Below are positions 23,414 to 31,523 of a DNA stretch of 64,000 bases, piece by piece. Source of the DNA: Kutzneria sp036403095 (lineage in GTDB: Bacteria > Actinomycetota > Actinomycetes > Mycobacteriales > Pseudonocardiaceae). The stretch is taken from positions 22,812 to 86,811 of the forward strand of contig DASWRQ010000216.1 of NCBI GenBank assembly GCA_036403095.1, written 5' to 3'. Numbering within the stretch: position 1 is the stretch's first letter; each line of letters starts with the position of its first letter. A program made the position numbers and the translations under genes. Below the pieces are notes generated by a model. That model did no database searches. It saw only the letters and a list, made by a program, of their open reading frames with translations, and was not told the DNA's origin.

Positions 23414-26365
23414 ATGAGATCTGTCCGCTGGCTCGTCGCCGCGCTCGCGGCCGTCATCGTGACCGCCCTGCTCACCGTGCCCGGCGTCGGACACGCCGCG
23501 CCCGCCCTACTCTCCCAGGGGCGCACCGCCTCCGCGTCGTCCAGCGAGAACGCCGCCTTCCCGGCCTCGGCGGCGGTCGACGGCGACACCGGCACCCGCT
23601 GGTCGAGCCAGGCCGCCGACCCGCAGTGGCTGGCCGTCGACCTCGGCGGCCCGCACTCGCTGACCCAGGTCGTGCTCAACTGGGAAGCCGCCTACGCCAA
23701 GGCGTTCCAGCTCCAGGTGTCGTCGGACAACGTCAACTGGACCAACCTGACCCCGGTCACCGCGGGCGTCGTCGGCGTGCAGACGCTGGCGGTGTCCGGG
23801 ACCGGCCGCTACGTGCGGATGAACGGCACCCAGCGGGCCACCCAGTGGGGCTATTCGCTGTGGGAGTTCCAGGTCTACGGCGACGATGTCGCCGCGGCCT
23901 GCAACACCGGCGTGAACTCGGCCCTGAACCAGCCGGTGCTGGCATCGTCCACACAGGACACCGGCGCGTTCCCGGCAACCGCCGCCGTGGACGGGAATTC
24001 CGGCACCCGGTGGTCGAGCCTGGCCGCGGATCCACAGTGGATTCGCGTCGATCTGGGCAGTGTGCGCCAGGTCTGTGGTGTCGAGCTGGACTGGGAGGCG
24101 GCGTACGCGTCGTCGTTCCAGGTGCAGATCTCCAACGACGGCAACAGTTGGAGCAACCTGACCCAGCCGATGGCCGGCGTGGCCGGCAACCAGGTGCTGA
24201 CCGTCAACGGATCCGGTCGCTACGTGCGGATGAACGGCACCCAGCGGGCCACCCAGTGGGGCTATTCGCTGTGGGAGTTCATCATCCGCACCGTGGGCGC
24301 GCCGCCGACCACGACCACCCAGCCGCCGGGCAACTGCCCGTGGGTGAAGTCGACCGCGCCGATCGCCGACCGGGTCAACCAGCTGATGGCCGCGATGACC
24401 AACGCGCAGAAGGTTGTCGTGCTGCACGGGAACGGCGCCACCGGGCCGTACATCGGCAACACCGACCCGATCCCGGCGCTGTGCGTGCCGGCGATGGGGT
24501 TGCAGGACGGGCCGGCCGGCGTCGGCGACAGCCTCGACGGCGTGACCGAGCTGCCCGACCCGACCGCGGTCGCCGCGACCTGGGATGTCAACGCGGCCAA
24601 GCAGTACGGGACCGTGATGGGGCAGGAGTTCGCCGGCAAGGGCGCGAACGTGGTGCTCGGGCCGACGATCAACATCGTCCGGGATCCGCGCTGGGGCCGC
24701 GACTTCGAGACCTACAGCGAGGATCCGTACCAGGCCGGGCAGACCGCCGTCGGCACGGTGCAGGGCATTCAGGGCCAGGGCGTGATGGCGCAGATCAAGC
24801 ACGCCGCCGCGTACAACGTGGAGGGCGGGGCGTCGCGGGGCACGCCGTCGGACAACGTGATCATCGACGACCGAACGCTGCACGAGATCTACCTGCCGGC
24901 GTTCCAGACCGCGTTGACGCAGGGGCAGGCCGCGTCGGTGATGTGCGCCTACAACGAGATCAACGGCACCCCGGCCTGCCAGGACTCGGCCGTCATGAAC
25001 ACCGCGTTGAAGCAGGACACCGGGTGGGGCGGTTTCATCGGCTCCGACTGGGGTTCGGCCACCGGTGGCGCGCCGCAGCTGGCCAACGGCGGTCTGGACA
25101 TGGAGATGCCCGGCGGCGCGTTCTTCGGGCAGGCGTTGCTCGACGCCGTGAACCAGGGCCGGGTTTCACAGTCCACTGTGGACGATATGACCCGGCGGGT
25201 GCTGACCCAGATGTTCCGGTTCGGGCTGTTCGACCACGGGGCCACCGGCACCACCGGCGCGGTGGTGACCAGCGCCGCGCACACCCAGGTGGCGCAGGAC
25301 GTGGCCGCGCAGGGATCCGTGCTGCTGAAGAACAATGGCGTGCTGCCGCTGGCCGCGTCGTCGATCAAGTCGATCGCGCTGCTCGGCGGGGACGCCATCG
25401 ATCCGCAGAACATCGGCGGCGGCAGCGCCAAGGTCAATCCCTCGCCCGCCGCCGTCAATCCGATCAACGGCATCACTCGGCGCGCCGGCAGCGGCGTCAG
25501 CGTGCAGTGGGTGGCCGGGGCCGGCGAACACGTGCAGACGCCCGACATTCCCGCCGCCGTCGCGCTGGCCCAGAAGTCCGACGTGGCGATCGTGTTCGCC
25601 TCGTACGGGGAGAGCGAGACCGACGACCTGAGCTCGATCGACCTCCAGTTCTCGCAGAACGACCTGATCAGCGCGGTCGCCGCGGCCAATCCGCGGACCA
25701 TCGTCGTGCTCAACACCGGCTCCGCCGTGACGATGCCGTGGCTGAACAACGTCGCCGGCGTCATCGAGGGCTGGTATCCCGGGCAGGAGAACGGCAACGC
25801 CATCGCCGCGCTGCTGTTCGGCGACGTCAACCCGTCCGGCAAGCTGCCCGTCACGTTCCCGCGCAGCATGGCCGACATGCCCACCGCCGCCGTGCAGCAG
25901 TTCCCCGGGGCCAACGACCGGATCGAGTACTCCGAGGGCATGAACGTGGGCTACCGCTGGTACGACTCCCGCAACATCACGCCGCTGTTCCCCTTCGGGT
26001 TCGGGTTGTCGTACACCAGCTTCGGGTTCTCCGGACTGTCCATTTCCGCGCAGGCCAACGGTTCCGCCACCGTGCGGGCCACCGTCACCAACACCGGGTC
26101 CCGCGCCGGGGCCGAGGTGCCCCAGCTCTACATCGGCCAGCCCGCCGCCAACGGCGAGCCTCCGCACCAGCTGAAGGGATACCAGAAGATCACCCTGAGT
26201 CCCGGGCAGAGTCAGGTGGTCACCTTCACCCTGACGCCGCGCGACCTCGCCCACTGGAACGGCTCGGTGTGGACGACGAACACCGGTTCCTACGGAGTGT
26301 TCGTCGGCGACTCGTCGCGCAACCTGCCGTTGACCGGAGCCATCGCCGTGACGACGGGCAGCTGA
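23414..26365 (+). CDS. Secreted GH3 glycosidase with tandem CBM32 (F5/8C) domains
   Basis: A 983-residue protein. After the signal peptide (1-26) come two F5/8 type C (CBM32) modules (about 30-155 and 165-293), a PTTTTQPPG linker and the GH3 N-terminal barrel with nucleophile D545 in GSDWGS. The GH3 C-terminal domain (about 635-850) and an Fn3-like domain (about 880-975) follow. It should release terminal beta-linked sugars from polysaccharide outside the cell. Beta-glucosidase or xylosidase activity cannot be told apart here. The two CBM32 copies share a 63-bp identical stretch. A LacI-type promoter region precedes it and a hairpin separates it from the LacI gene. Confidence 0.93.
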   Translation: MRSVRWLVAALAAVIVTALLTVPGVGHAAPALLSQGRTASASSSENAAFPASAAVDGDTGTRWSSQAADPQWLAVDLGGPHSLTQVVLNWEAAYAKAFQLQVSSDNVNWTNLTPVTAGVVGVQTLAVSGTGRYVRMNGTQRATQWGYSLWEFQVYGDDVAAACNTGVNSALNQPVLASSTQDTGAFPATAAVDGNSGTRWSSLAADPQWIRVDLGSVRQVCGVELDWEAAYASSFQVQISNDGNSWSNLTQPMAGVAGNQVLTVNGSGRYVRMNGTQRATQWGYSLWEFIIRTVGAPPTTTTQPPGNCPWVKSTAPIADRVNQLMAAMTNAQKVVVLHGNGATGPYIGNTDPIPALCVPAMGLQDGPAGVGDSLDGVTELPDPTAVAATWDVNAAKQYGTVMGQEFAGKGANVVLGPTINIVRDPRWGRDFETYSEDPYQAGQTAVGTVQGIQGQGVMAQIKHAAAYNVEGGASRGTPSDNVIIDDRTLHEIYLPAFQTALTQGQAASVMCAYNEINGTPACQDSAVMNTALKQDTGWGGFIGSDWGSATGGAPQLANGGLDMEMPGGAFFGQALLDAVNQGRVSQSTVDDMTRRVLTQMFRFGLFDHGATGTTGAVVTSAAHTQVAQDVAAQGSVLLKNNGVLPLAASSIKSIALLGGDAIDPQNIGGGSAKVNPSPAAVNPINGITRRAGSGVSVQWVAGAGEHVQTPDIPAAVALAQKSDVAIVFASYGESETDDLSSIDLQFSQNDLISAVAAANPRTIVVLNTGSAVTMPWLNNVAGVIEGWYPGQENGNAIAALLFGDVNPSGKLPVTFPRSMADMPTAAVQQFPGANDRIEYSEGMNVGYRWYDSRNITPLFPFGFGLSYTSFGFSGLSISAQANGSATVRATVTNTGSRAGAEVPQLYIGQPAANGEPPHQLKGYQKITLSPGQSQVVTFTLTPRDLAHWNGSVWTTNTGSYGVFVGDSSRNLPLTGAIAVTTGS
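23807..23869 (+). repeat. 63-bp perfect direct repeat, copy 1 (CBM32 module 1)
   Basis: This stretch, encoding RYVRMNGTQRATQWGYSLW and flanking residues, is identical base for base to 24218-24280 in the second CBM32 module. The rest of the two modules differs at many bases, so this part was copied or homogenised recently. Confidence 0.95.
24218..24280 (+). repeat. 63-bp perfect direct repeat, copy 2 (CBM32 module 2)
   Basis: Second copy of the repeat at 23807-23869, offset by 411 bases and in the same reading frame, so recombination between copies would delete or duplicate one lectin module in frame. Confidence 0.95.
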
Positions 26366-26371
26366 TCTCCC

Positions 26372-26408
26372 GGGCCGGCTCGACACCCCCCTGCCGTCGA
26401 GCCGGCCC
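26372..26408. terminator. 13-bp hairpin between convergent GH3 and LacI genes
   Basis: GGGCCGGCTCGAC (26372-26384) pairs perfectly with GTCGAGCCGGCCC (26396-26408) around an 11-nt loop, seven bases after the GH3 stop. It can serve both converging genes. Confidence 0.85.
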
Positions 26409-26449
26409 AGGACCAGGCAGTGAACCCCGGCGAGATGCGGGTTCGGGCA

Positions 26450-27424
26450 TCAGGCGGAGTCGCGGACGACCAGAGACGTCGGCACGACGTGGGGCTCGGC
26501 CGGTAGGGGAGTGCCGTTGAGGAGGTTGTCCAGGAGCAGGGTCGCCGCCGCCTCGCCCATCTCACGGGAGGGCTGGCGGACGGTGGTCAGGGCCGGCACG
26601 GAATGCGTCGCCAGGGAGATGTCGTCGAAGCCGATCACGGCGGCGTCGGCCGGCACCGAACGGCCGGCCTCGCGCAGGCCGTCCAGGGCGCCGACGGCCA
26701 TCATGTCGTTCTGGGCGAAGACGCCGTCGAACTCCACGCCGGAGCCGAGCACCTCGCGGATGGCGGCCAAGCCGCCCTCGGGGGTGAAGTCGCCCTCGAC
26801 GAGCGCCACTTCGGCCACGACGTCACGAAAGCCCTGCACCCGCTCGGCGGTGCAGCCGAACCCGGCCGGGCCGGTGATCATCACGATTCGGCGGCGGCCG
26901 CTGGACACCAGGTGCCGGGCGGCGGAGGCGGCGCCGGCGCGGTTGCTGGTGGAGACGGAGGGAAAGCCGGGGTGGTGCCCACGGTCGTCGATCATCACGA
27001 CGGGCAGCCCGGATTCGTGCAGGGTCTGGATGTAGCTGAGGGTGTCCGGCGGCTCGACGAGCAGCAGCCCGTCGAACGCCTTGGCCGACACGTGCCGGGC
27101 GAACTGGGTCATGGAGTCGGCGCCGCGGTTGACGGTGTTCAGCAGCAGCCCGTAGCCCTTGGCCTCCAGCACGTCGGCGACGCCCTGGAGCACGTCGCCC
27201 ATCCACGGCCAGGTGAGCCCGGGCACCAGCATGCCGACGGTGTTGGTGCGCCCCTTGGCCAGTCCGACCGCGCCGGCGCTGGGAATGTAACCGGTGGCGG
27301 CGATCACCTCGCGGACCCGGATCGCGGTCGCCGCGTCCACATCCGACTTGTTGTTCAGCACCCGCGACACGGTCGTCTTGCTCACCCGTGCCCGCCGGGC
27401 GACCTCGGCGATCGTGACCCGCAT
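26450..27424 (-). CDS. LacI-family transcriptional regulator
   Basis: A 324-residue protein. The LacI HTH (about 3-50: IAEVARRARVSKTTVSRVLNN) and hinge (GAVGLAKGRTNTVGML) precede a periplasmic-binding-like effector domain (about 60-324). It should repress sugar-use genes. Likely targets are the convergent GH3 gene, which has two CG-centred palindromes upstream, and possibly the divergent xylAB operon. Starts at ATG 27424. The effector is unknown; a disaccharide or xyloside is plausible from context. Confidence 0.92.
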   Translation of the reverse strand: MRVTIAEVARRARVSKTTVSRVLNNKSDVDAATAIRVREVIAATGYIPSAGAVGLAKGRTNTVGMLVPGLTWPWMGDVLQGVADVLEAKGYGLLLNTVNRGADSMTQFARHVSAKAFDGLLLVEPPDTLSYIQTLHESGLPVVMIDDRGHHPGFPSVSTSNRAGAASAARHLVSSGRRRIVMITGPAGFGCTAERVQGFRDVVAEVALVEGDFTPEGGLAAIREVLGSGVEFDGVFAQNDMMAVGALDGLREAGRSVPADAAVIGFDDISLATHSVPALTTVRQPSREMGEAAATLLLDNLLNGTPLPAEPHVVPTSLVVRDSA

Positions 27425-27467
27425 GAGCTCACGTTACCCGGCGGCGCGCGTGGGCGACACGCGGCGG

Positions 27468-27514
27468 TTGACAGCGGCCCACAGGCACTTAGTATGGGCA
27501 CTGAACTAACTAAG
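27468..27514 (+). promoter_or_regulatory. xylA promoter with XylR (ROK)-type operator
   Basis: TTGACA (27468-27473), a 16-base spacer and TAGTAT (27490-27495) form a strong sigma-70-like promoter. TTAGT (27489-27493) and ACTAA (27505-27509) flank an 11-base core. This resembles the known Bacillus XylR operator pattern of TTAGT/ACTAA arms around a GGGCA-containing core (ATGGGCA is present here). CTTAGT/ACTAAG (27488-27493 and 27509-27514) is an alternative pairing. The site covers the -10 and the downstream region, suiting repression. Confidence 0.65.
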
Positions 27515-27522
27515 GAGGCACC

Positions 27523-28677
27523 GTGCGGCCCACACGGGAAGACAGGTTCAGCTTCGGTCTGTGGACGGTCGGCTGGCCCGCCAACGACCCGTTCGGCGAC
27601 CCCACCCGGCCGGCGCTCGACCCGGTGGAGTCGGTGCACCGGCTGGCCGAGCTCGGCGCGTGGGGCGTGTCCTTCCACGACGACGACCTGATCCCGTTCG
27701 GCGCCGACGACACGGTGCGCGAAGAGCGCGTCACCCGGTTCCGCAAGGCGTTGGACGAGACGGGCATCGTGGTGCCGATGGCCACCACGAACCTGTTCAA
27801 GCACCCCGTGTTCAAGGACGGCGGCTTCACCAGCAACGACCGCTCGGTGCGGCGTTTCGCACTGCGCAAGGTGTTGCGCAACGTCGATCTCGCGGTGGAG
27901 CTGGGCGCTTCCACGTACGTGCTGTGGGGTGGCCGCGAGGGGTCCGAGACCGACGCCGCCAAGGACGTCCGGGCGGCGCTTGACCGCTACCGCGAGGCGA
28001 TGAACGCGCTCACGCAGTACGTGATCGACCAGGGCTACAACCTGAAGTTCGCGCTGGAGCCGAAGCCGAACGAGCCGCGCGGCGACATCCTGCTGCCGAC
28101 CATCGGCCATGCGCTGGGCTTCATCTCCACGCTGGAGCACGAAGAGTTGGTCGGCCTCAACCCCGAGGTCGGGCACGAGCAGATGGCCAACCTCAACTTC
28201 GTGCACGGCATCTCGCAGGCGCTCTGGCAGGGCAAGCTGTTCCACATCGACTTGAACGGGCAGAAGGGGCCGCGGTTCGACCAGGACCTGATCTTCGGCC
28301 ACGGTGACCTGCTGTCCGCCTTCTTCCTGGTGGACCTGTTGGAGCAGGCCGGCTACGACGGGCCTCGGCACTTCGACTACAAGCCGCTGCGCACGGAGGA
28401 CGTCGACGGCGTCTGGGCCAGCGCGGCCGCCAACATGCGCACCTACCTGCTGCTCAAGGAACGGGCGGCCGCGTTCCGCGCGGACCCGGCGGTGCAGGAA
28501 GCCTTGGCGAAGGCCAAGGTCGCCGAGTTGGCCGAGCCCACGCTGGCCCCCGGCGAGACCGTGGCCGACCTTCGGGCCGCCGACGCCGACTTCGACCCGG
28601 ATGTCGCCGGCGCGCGTGGTTACGGCTTCGTCGAGCTGGAGCAGTTGGCCGTCGAGCACGCGTTGGGGGCACGCTGA
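27523..28677 (+). CDS. xylA: Xylose isomerase
   Basis: A 384-residue TIM-barrel enzyme that converts D-xylose to D-xylulose in the cytoplasm. FSFGLWTVGWPANDPFG at the N-terminus, VSFHDDDLIPFG (holding the catalytic His), the metal-site segment EPKPNEPRGDI and HFDYKPLRTEDV are characteristic of the short, actinomycete-type isomerases. The start is GTG 27523 with an ideal AAGGAGG five bases upstream. xylB starts one base after the stop codon. A strong promoter with a XylR-like operator precedes it, and the divergent neighbour is a LacI regulator. Confidence 0.97.
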   Translation: MRPTREDRFSFGLWTVGWPANDPFGDPTRPALDPVESVHRLAELGAWGVSFHDDDLIPFGADDTVREERVTRFRKALDETGIVVPMATTNLFKHPVFKDGGFTSNDRSVRRFALRKVLRNVDLAVELGASTYVLWGGREGSETDAAKDVRAALDRYREAMNALTQYVIDQGYNLKFALEPKPNEPRGDILLPTIGHALGFISTLEHEELVGLNPEVGHEQMANLNFVHGISQALWQGKLFHIDLNGQKGPRFDQDLIFGHGDLLSAFFLVDLLEQAGYDGPRHFDYKPLRTEDVDGVWASAAANMRTYLLLKERAAAFRADPAVQEALAKAKVAELAEPTLAPGETVADLRAADADFDPDVAGARGYGFVELEQLAVEHALGAR

Positions 28678-28678
28678 C

Positions 28679-30064
28679 ATGACGCTCGTCGCCGGGATCG
28701 ACTCGTCCACCCAGTCCTGCAAGGTGGTCGTGCGGGACGCCGACACCGGGGCGCTGGTCCGGGAGGGCCGCGCCGCGCATCCGGACGGCACGGAGGTCGA
28801 TCCGGCGGCGTGGCAGCGGGCGCTGGACGAGGCGGTCACGGCCGCCGGCGGGCTCGACGACGTCGCCGCGCTGGCCGTCGGCGCCCAACAGCACGGCATG
28901 GTGTGCCTGGACGAGTCCGGCGATGTCGTCCGGCCGGCCCTGCTGTGGAACGACACCAGGTCGGCAGCCGCCGCGGCCGACCTGGTGTCGGAGCTCGGCG
29001 GGCCGCAGGCGTGGGTGGACGCGGTCGGCAGCGTGCCGGTGGCGTCGTTCACGATCACCAAGCTGCGCTGGCTGGCCGAGCACGAGCCGGCCAACGCGGC
29101 CCACACGGCCGCGGTGTGCCTCCCGCACGACTGGTTGACGCAGCGGCTGACCGGTGGCGATCGGCACACGGATCGCAGCGACGCCAGCGGAACCGGCTAC
29201 TGGTCGCCGTCTTCCGGTTCGTACCGCGAGGATCTGCTGACTCGCGCGTTCGGCCGCACGCTCGAGCTGCCGCGCGTGCTCGAGCCCGCGGCCGCCGCCG
29301 GCCACACGGCCGCTGGTGCCCTGGTGGCCGCCGGCGCCGGCGACAACGCGGCGGCAGCCCTTGGCGTGCAGGCGGAACCGGGCGATGTCGTGGTGTCCAT
29401 CGGCACCTCCGGCACGGCCTTCGCGTCCAGCGTCAAACCGGCCGGCAGCCTGGTCGTGAACGGATTCGCCGACGCCCAAGGCCGATTCCTGCCCCTGGTG
29501 TGCACGTTGAACGCCGCCCGGGTGCTCGACGCCACGGCGCGGATGCTGGGCGTCGGTGTCGACGAGCTGTCGTCGCTGGCCCTGTCCGCCCCGGCCGGGG
29601 CGGATGGTCTCGTGCTGGTGCCGTACCTGGAAGGCGAGCGCACGCCTAACCGGCCCGATGCCTCCGGCACGCTGCACGGGCTTCGACTGGACACGGCCAC
29701 GCCCGCGCATCTGGCGCGGGCGGCCGTCGAGGGGTTGCTGTGCAGCCTCGCCGACGCCGTGGATGCCCTGGTGGAACTCGGAATTCCGGCGACCCGCGTG
29801 GTGATCGTCGGCGGCGGCGCCAGATCCGAGGCGGTCCGTCGGATCGCGCCCACGGTTTTCGGTTGCCCGGTAGTGGTTCCCGAGCCGAGCGAATTCGTCG
29901 CCGACGGCGCCGCCAGACAGGCCGCATGGGCGTTGGGCGGGGCGATCGACCCTCCACAGTGGAGCGCGCTCACTTCAGTCCGCTACGAGGCGGATCCGGT
30001 GCCGTCCGTGCGTGAGCGGTACACGCGCGCCCGCGAGCTGGTGCTCGACCGTCCACAGTGCTGA
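28679..30064 (+). CDS. xylB: Xylulokinase
   Basis: A 461-residue FGGY-family kinase that phosphorylates D-xylulose for the pentose phosphate pathway. The phosphate-1 motif GIDSSTQSCK (about 6-15), GAQQHGMV (about 67-74) with the substrate-binding residues, WNDTRS, the IGTSGTAF adenosine region and VIVGGGARSEAVRRI near the C-terminus fit xylulokinase. It is directly coupled to xylA. A longer in-frame extension inside xylA is rejected because the kinase domain begins at ATG 28679. Confidence 0.95.
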   Translation: MTLVAGIDSSTQSCKVVVRDADTGALVREGRAAHPDGTEVDPAAWQRALDEAVTAAGGLDDVAALAVGAQQHGMVCLDESGDVVRPALLWNDTRSAAAAADLVSELGGPQAWVDAVGSVPVASFTITKLRWLAEHEPANAAHTAAVCLPHDWLTQRLTGGDRHTDRSDASGTGYWSPSSGSYREDLLTRAFGRTLELPRVLEPAAAAGHTAAGALVAAGAGDNAAAALGVQAEPGDVVVSIGTSGTAFASSVKPAGSLVVNGFADAQGRFLPLVCTLNAARVLDATARMLGVGVDELSSLALSAPAGADGLVLVPYLEGERTPNRPDASGTLHGLRLDTATPAHLARAAVEGLLCSLADAVDALVELGIPATRVVIVGGGARSEAVRRIAPTVFGCPVVVPEPSEFVADGAARQAAWALGGAIDPPQWSALTSVRYEADPVPSVRERYTRARELVLDRPQC

Positions 30065-30143
30065 ATCCCCGACTTGTTGCGTCGCAGCCACTTTCGTCCT
30101 AGGCTCGCCGCACTGGCGAGGTCCTTGCCGCCACAAGGGTCTT

Positions 30144-30161
30144 CTTGTCAACGATGACAAG
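30144..30161 (+). promoter_or_regulatory. Inverted repeat before the GH71/99-like gene
   Basis: CTTGTCA-acga-TGACAAG (30144-30161) is a perfect 7-bp inverted repeat that ends inside the AAGGAG ribosome-binding site of the gene at 30173. It could be an operator or an RNA hairpin masking the ribosome-binding site. Confidence 0.45.
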
Positions 30162-30172
30162 GAGTATTCGAC

Positions 30173-31408
30173 ATGGGATTGTCTCGAAGGGCCTTTCTTG
30201 CCTCGGCGGTGGCCGCCGCGGCGAGCACCGGCTACTTACCCTCCGCGTCCGCGAGTCCGCTGGCCAGTCCGGTCGGCGACGTCGTGGGCAAGATAACCGT
30301 TGGCTACCAGGGCTGGTACGCCTGCATCGGCGACGGCGCCCCGATCAACACCTGGTGGCACTGGAGCCAGAACGGCGGCCAGCCGCCGTCGCCGACGAAC
30401 AACAACAACATCAAGGCCTGGCCGGACATGCGGGAGTTCACCAAGGGCTACCGGACCGCCTACAACAACCTCAACAACGGCAACCCGGCCACCCTGTTCT
30501 CCTCGTACGACCAGCAGACCGTGGACACGCACTTCGCGTGGATGAGCTCCTACGGCTGCGACACCGCCGCCCTGCAACGCTTCAACCCCAACGGCAGCGA
30601 GGGGCCGACCCGCGACGCCATCACGGCCAAGGTGCGGTCGGCGGCCGAGAGCCACGGCGTGAAGTTCTACATCATGTACGACGCCAGCGGCTGGACGAAC
30701 ATGCAGTCGGAGATGAAGGCCGACTGGACCAACAAGATGCGGGCCTACACCTCGTCTTCCGCGTACGCCAAGCAGAACGGCAAACCGGTCGTCGGCATCT
30801 GGGGTTTCGGCTTCAACGACGGCAACCATCCGTGGGACGCCGGCGCCTGCCTGGACGTGATCAACTGGTTCAAGGGCCAGGGCTGTTACGTGATGGGCGG
30901 CGTGCCAAGGGAATGGCGCGTCGGCGGGGCCGGCACCCGGACCGGGTTCATCGACACCTACCACGCGTTCAACATGATCTCGCCGTGGATGGTCGGGGCG
31001 ATCAGCGACGCCGCCGGCTCGGACAACATCTACAACACCATCAACGTCGGCGACCAGGCCGACTGCAACAGCCACGGCATCGACTACCAGCCCTGCGTGC
31101 TGCCCGGCGACGTGTCGGCCCGGCAGCGCCGGCACGGCGACTTCATGTGGCGGCAGTTCTACAACATGGTTCGGGTTGGGGCGCAAGGCATCTACATCTC
31201 GATGTTCGACGAGTTCACCGAGGGCAACCAGATCGCCAAGACCGCCCCGGACTCGTCCTGGGTGCCCGCCGGCTCCGGCCTGCTGGGGTTGGACGAGGAC
31301 GGCACGTGGTGCTCCTCGGACTACTACCTGCGCCTCACCGCGGACGGCGGTCGCATGCTCAAGAAGCAGATCGCGTTGACCGCCACCCGGCCGACCAGCC
31401 CGAGTTGA
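30173..31408 (+). CDS. Tat-exported GH71/GH99-like glycoside hydrolase
   Basis: A 411-residue protein. SRRAFLASAVAAAAS (4-18) is a twin-arginine signal, so it is exported folded. The mature part has VGYQGWYAC, a TIM-barrel layout (KFYIMYDASGW, KPVVGIWGFGF) and ISMFDEFTEGNQI near the C-terminus. These are features of GH71/GH99-like barrel proteins; the catalytic activity is unknown. AAGGAG precedes ATG 30173. It follows xylB by 108 bases and is probably part of the same sugar-use locus. Its 3' end runs into a 14-bp tandem repeat. Confidence 0.72.
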   Translation: MGLSRRAFLASAVAAAASTGYLPSASASPLASPVGDVVGKITVGYQGWYACIGDGAPINTWWHWSQNGGQPPSPTNNNNIKAWPDMREFTKGYRTAYNNLNNGNPATLFSSYDQQTVDTHFAWMSSYGCDTAALQRFNPNGSEGPTRDAITAKVRSAAESHGVKFYIMYDASGWTNMQSEMKADWTNKMRAYTSSSAYAKQNGKPVVGIWGFGFNDGNHPWDAGACLDVINWFKGQGCYVMGGVPREWRVGGAGTRTGFIDTYHAFNMISPWMVGAISDAAGSDNIYNTINVGDQADCNSHGIDYQPCVLPGDVSARQRRHGDFMWRQFYNMVRVGAQGIYISMFDEFTEGNQIAKTAPDSSWVPAGSGLLGLDEDGTWCSSDYYLRLTADGGRMLKKQIALTATRPTSPS

Positions 31409-31444
31409 CCAGCCCGAGTTGACCAGCCCGGGTTGACCTGCCCG
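31393..31444 (+). repeat. 14-bp minisatellite across the stop codon
   Basis: GACCAGCCCGAGTT occurs at 31393-31406 and 31407-31420, then GACCAGCCCGGGTT at 31421-31434 and a partial GACCTGCCCG to 31444. The stop codon (31406-31408) spans the boundary of the first two units; each unit regenerates the same stop. Confidence 0.9.
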
Positions 31445-31486
31445 AAACTGTATTTCGGTGGGTCTGAGAGCGTGACTCGCGCGGGT

Positions 31487-31516
31487 GGGGCGGAGGCGGC
31501 CTGCGGCCTCCGCCCC
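31487..31516. terminator. 11-bp hairpin between convergent genes
   Basis: GGGGCGGAGGC (31487-31497) pairs with GCCTCCGCCCC (31506-31516), eight bases before the stop of the minus-strand PLP decarboxylase gene and about 80 after the GH71/99-like stop. Confidence 0.8.
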
Positions 31517-31523
31517 ATCGGCG

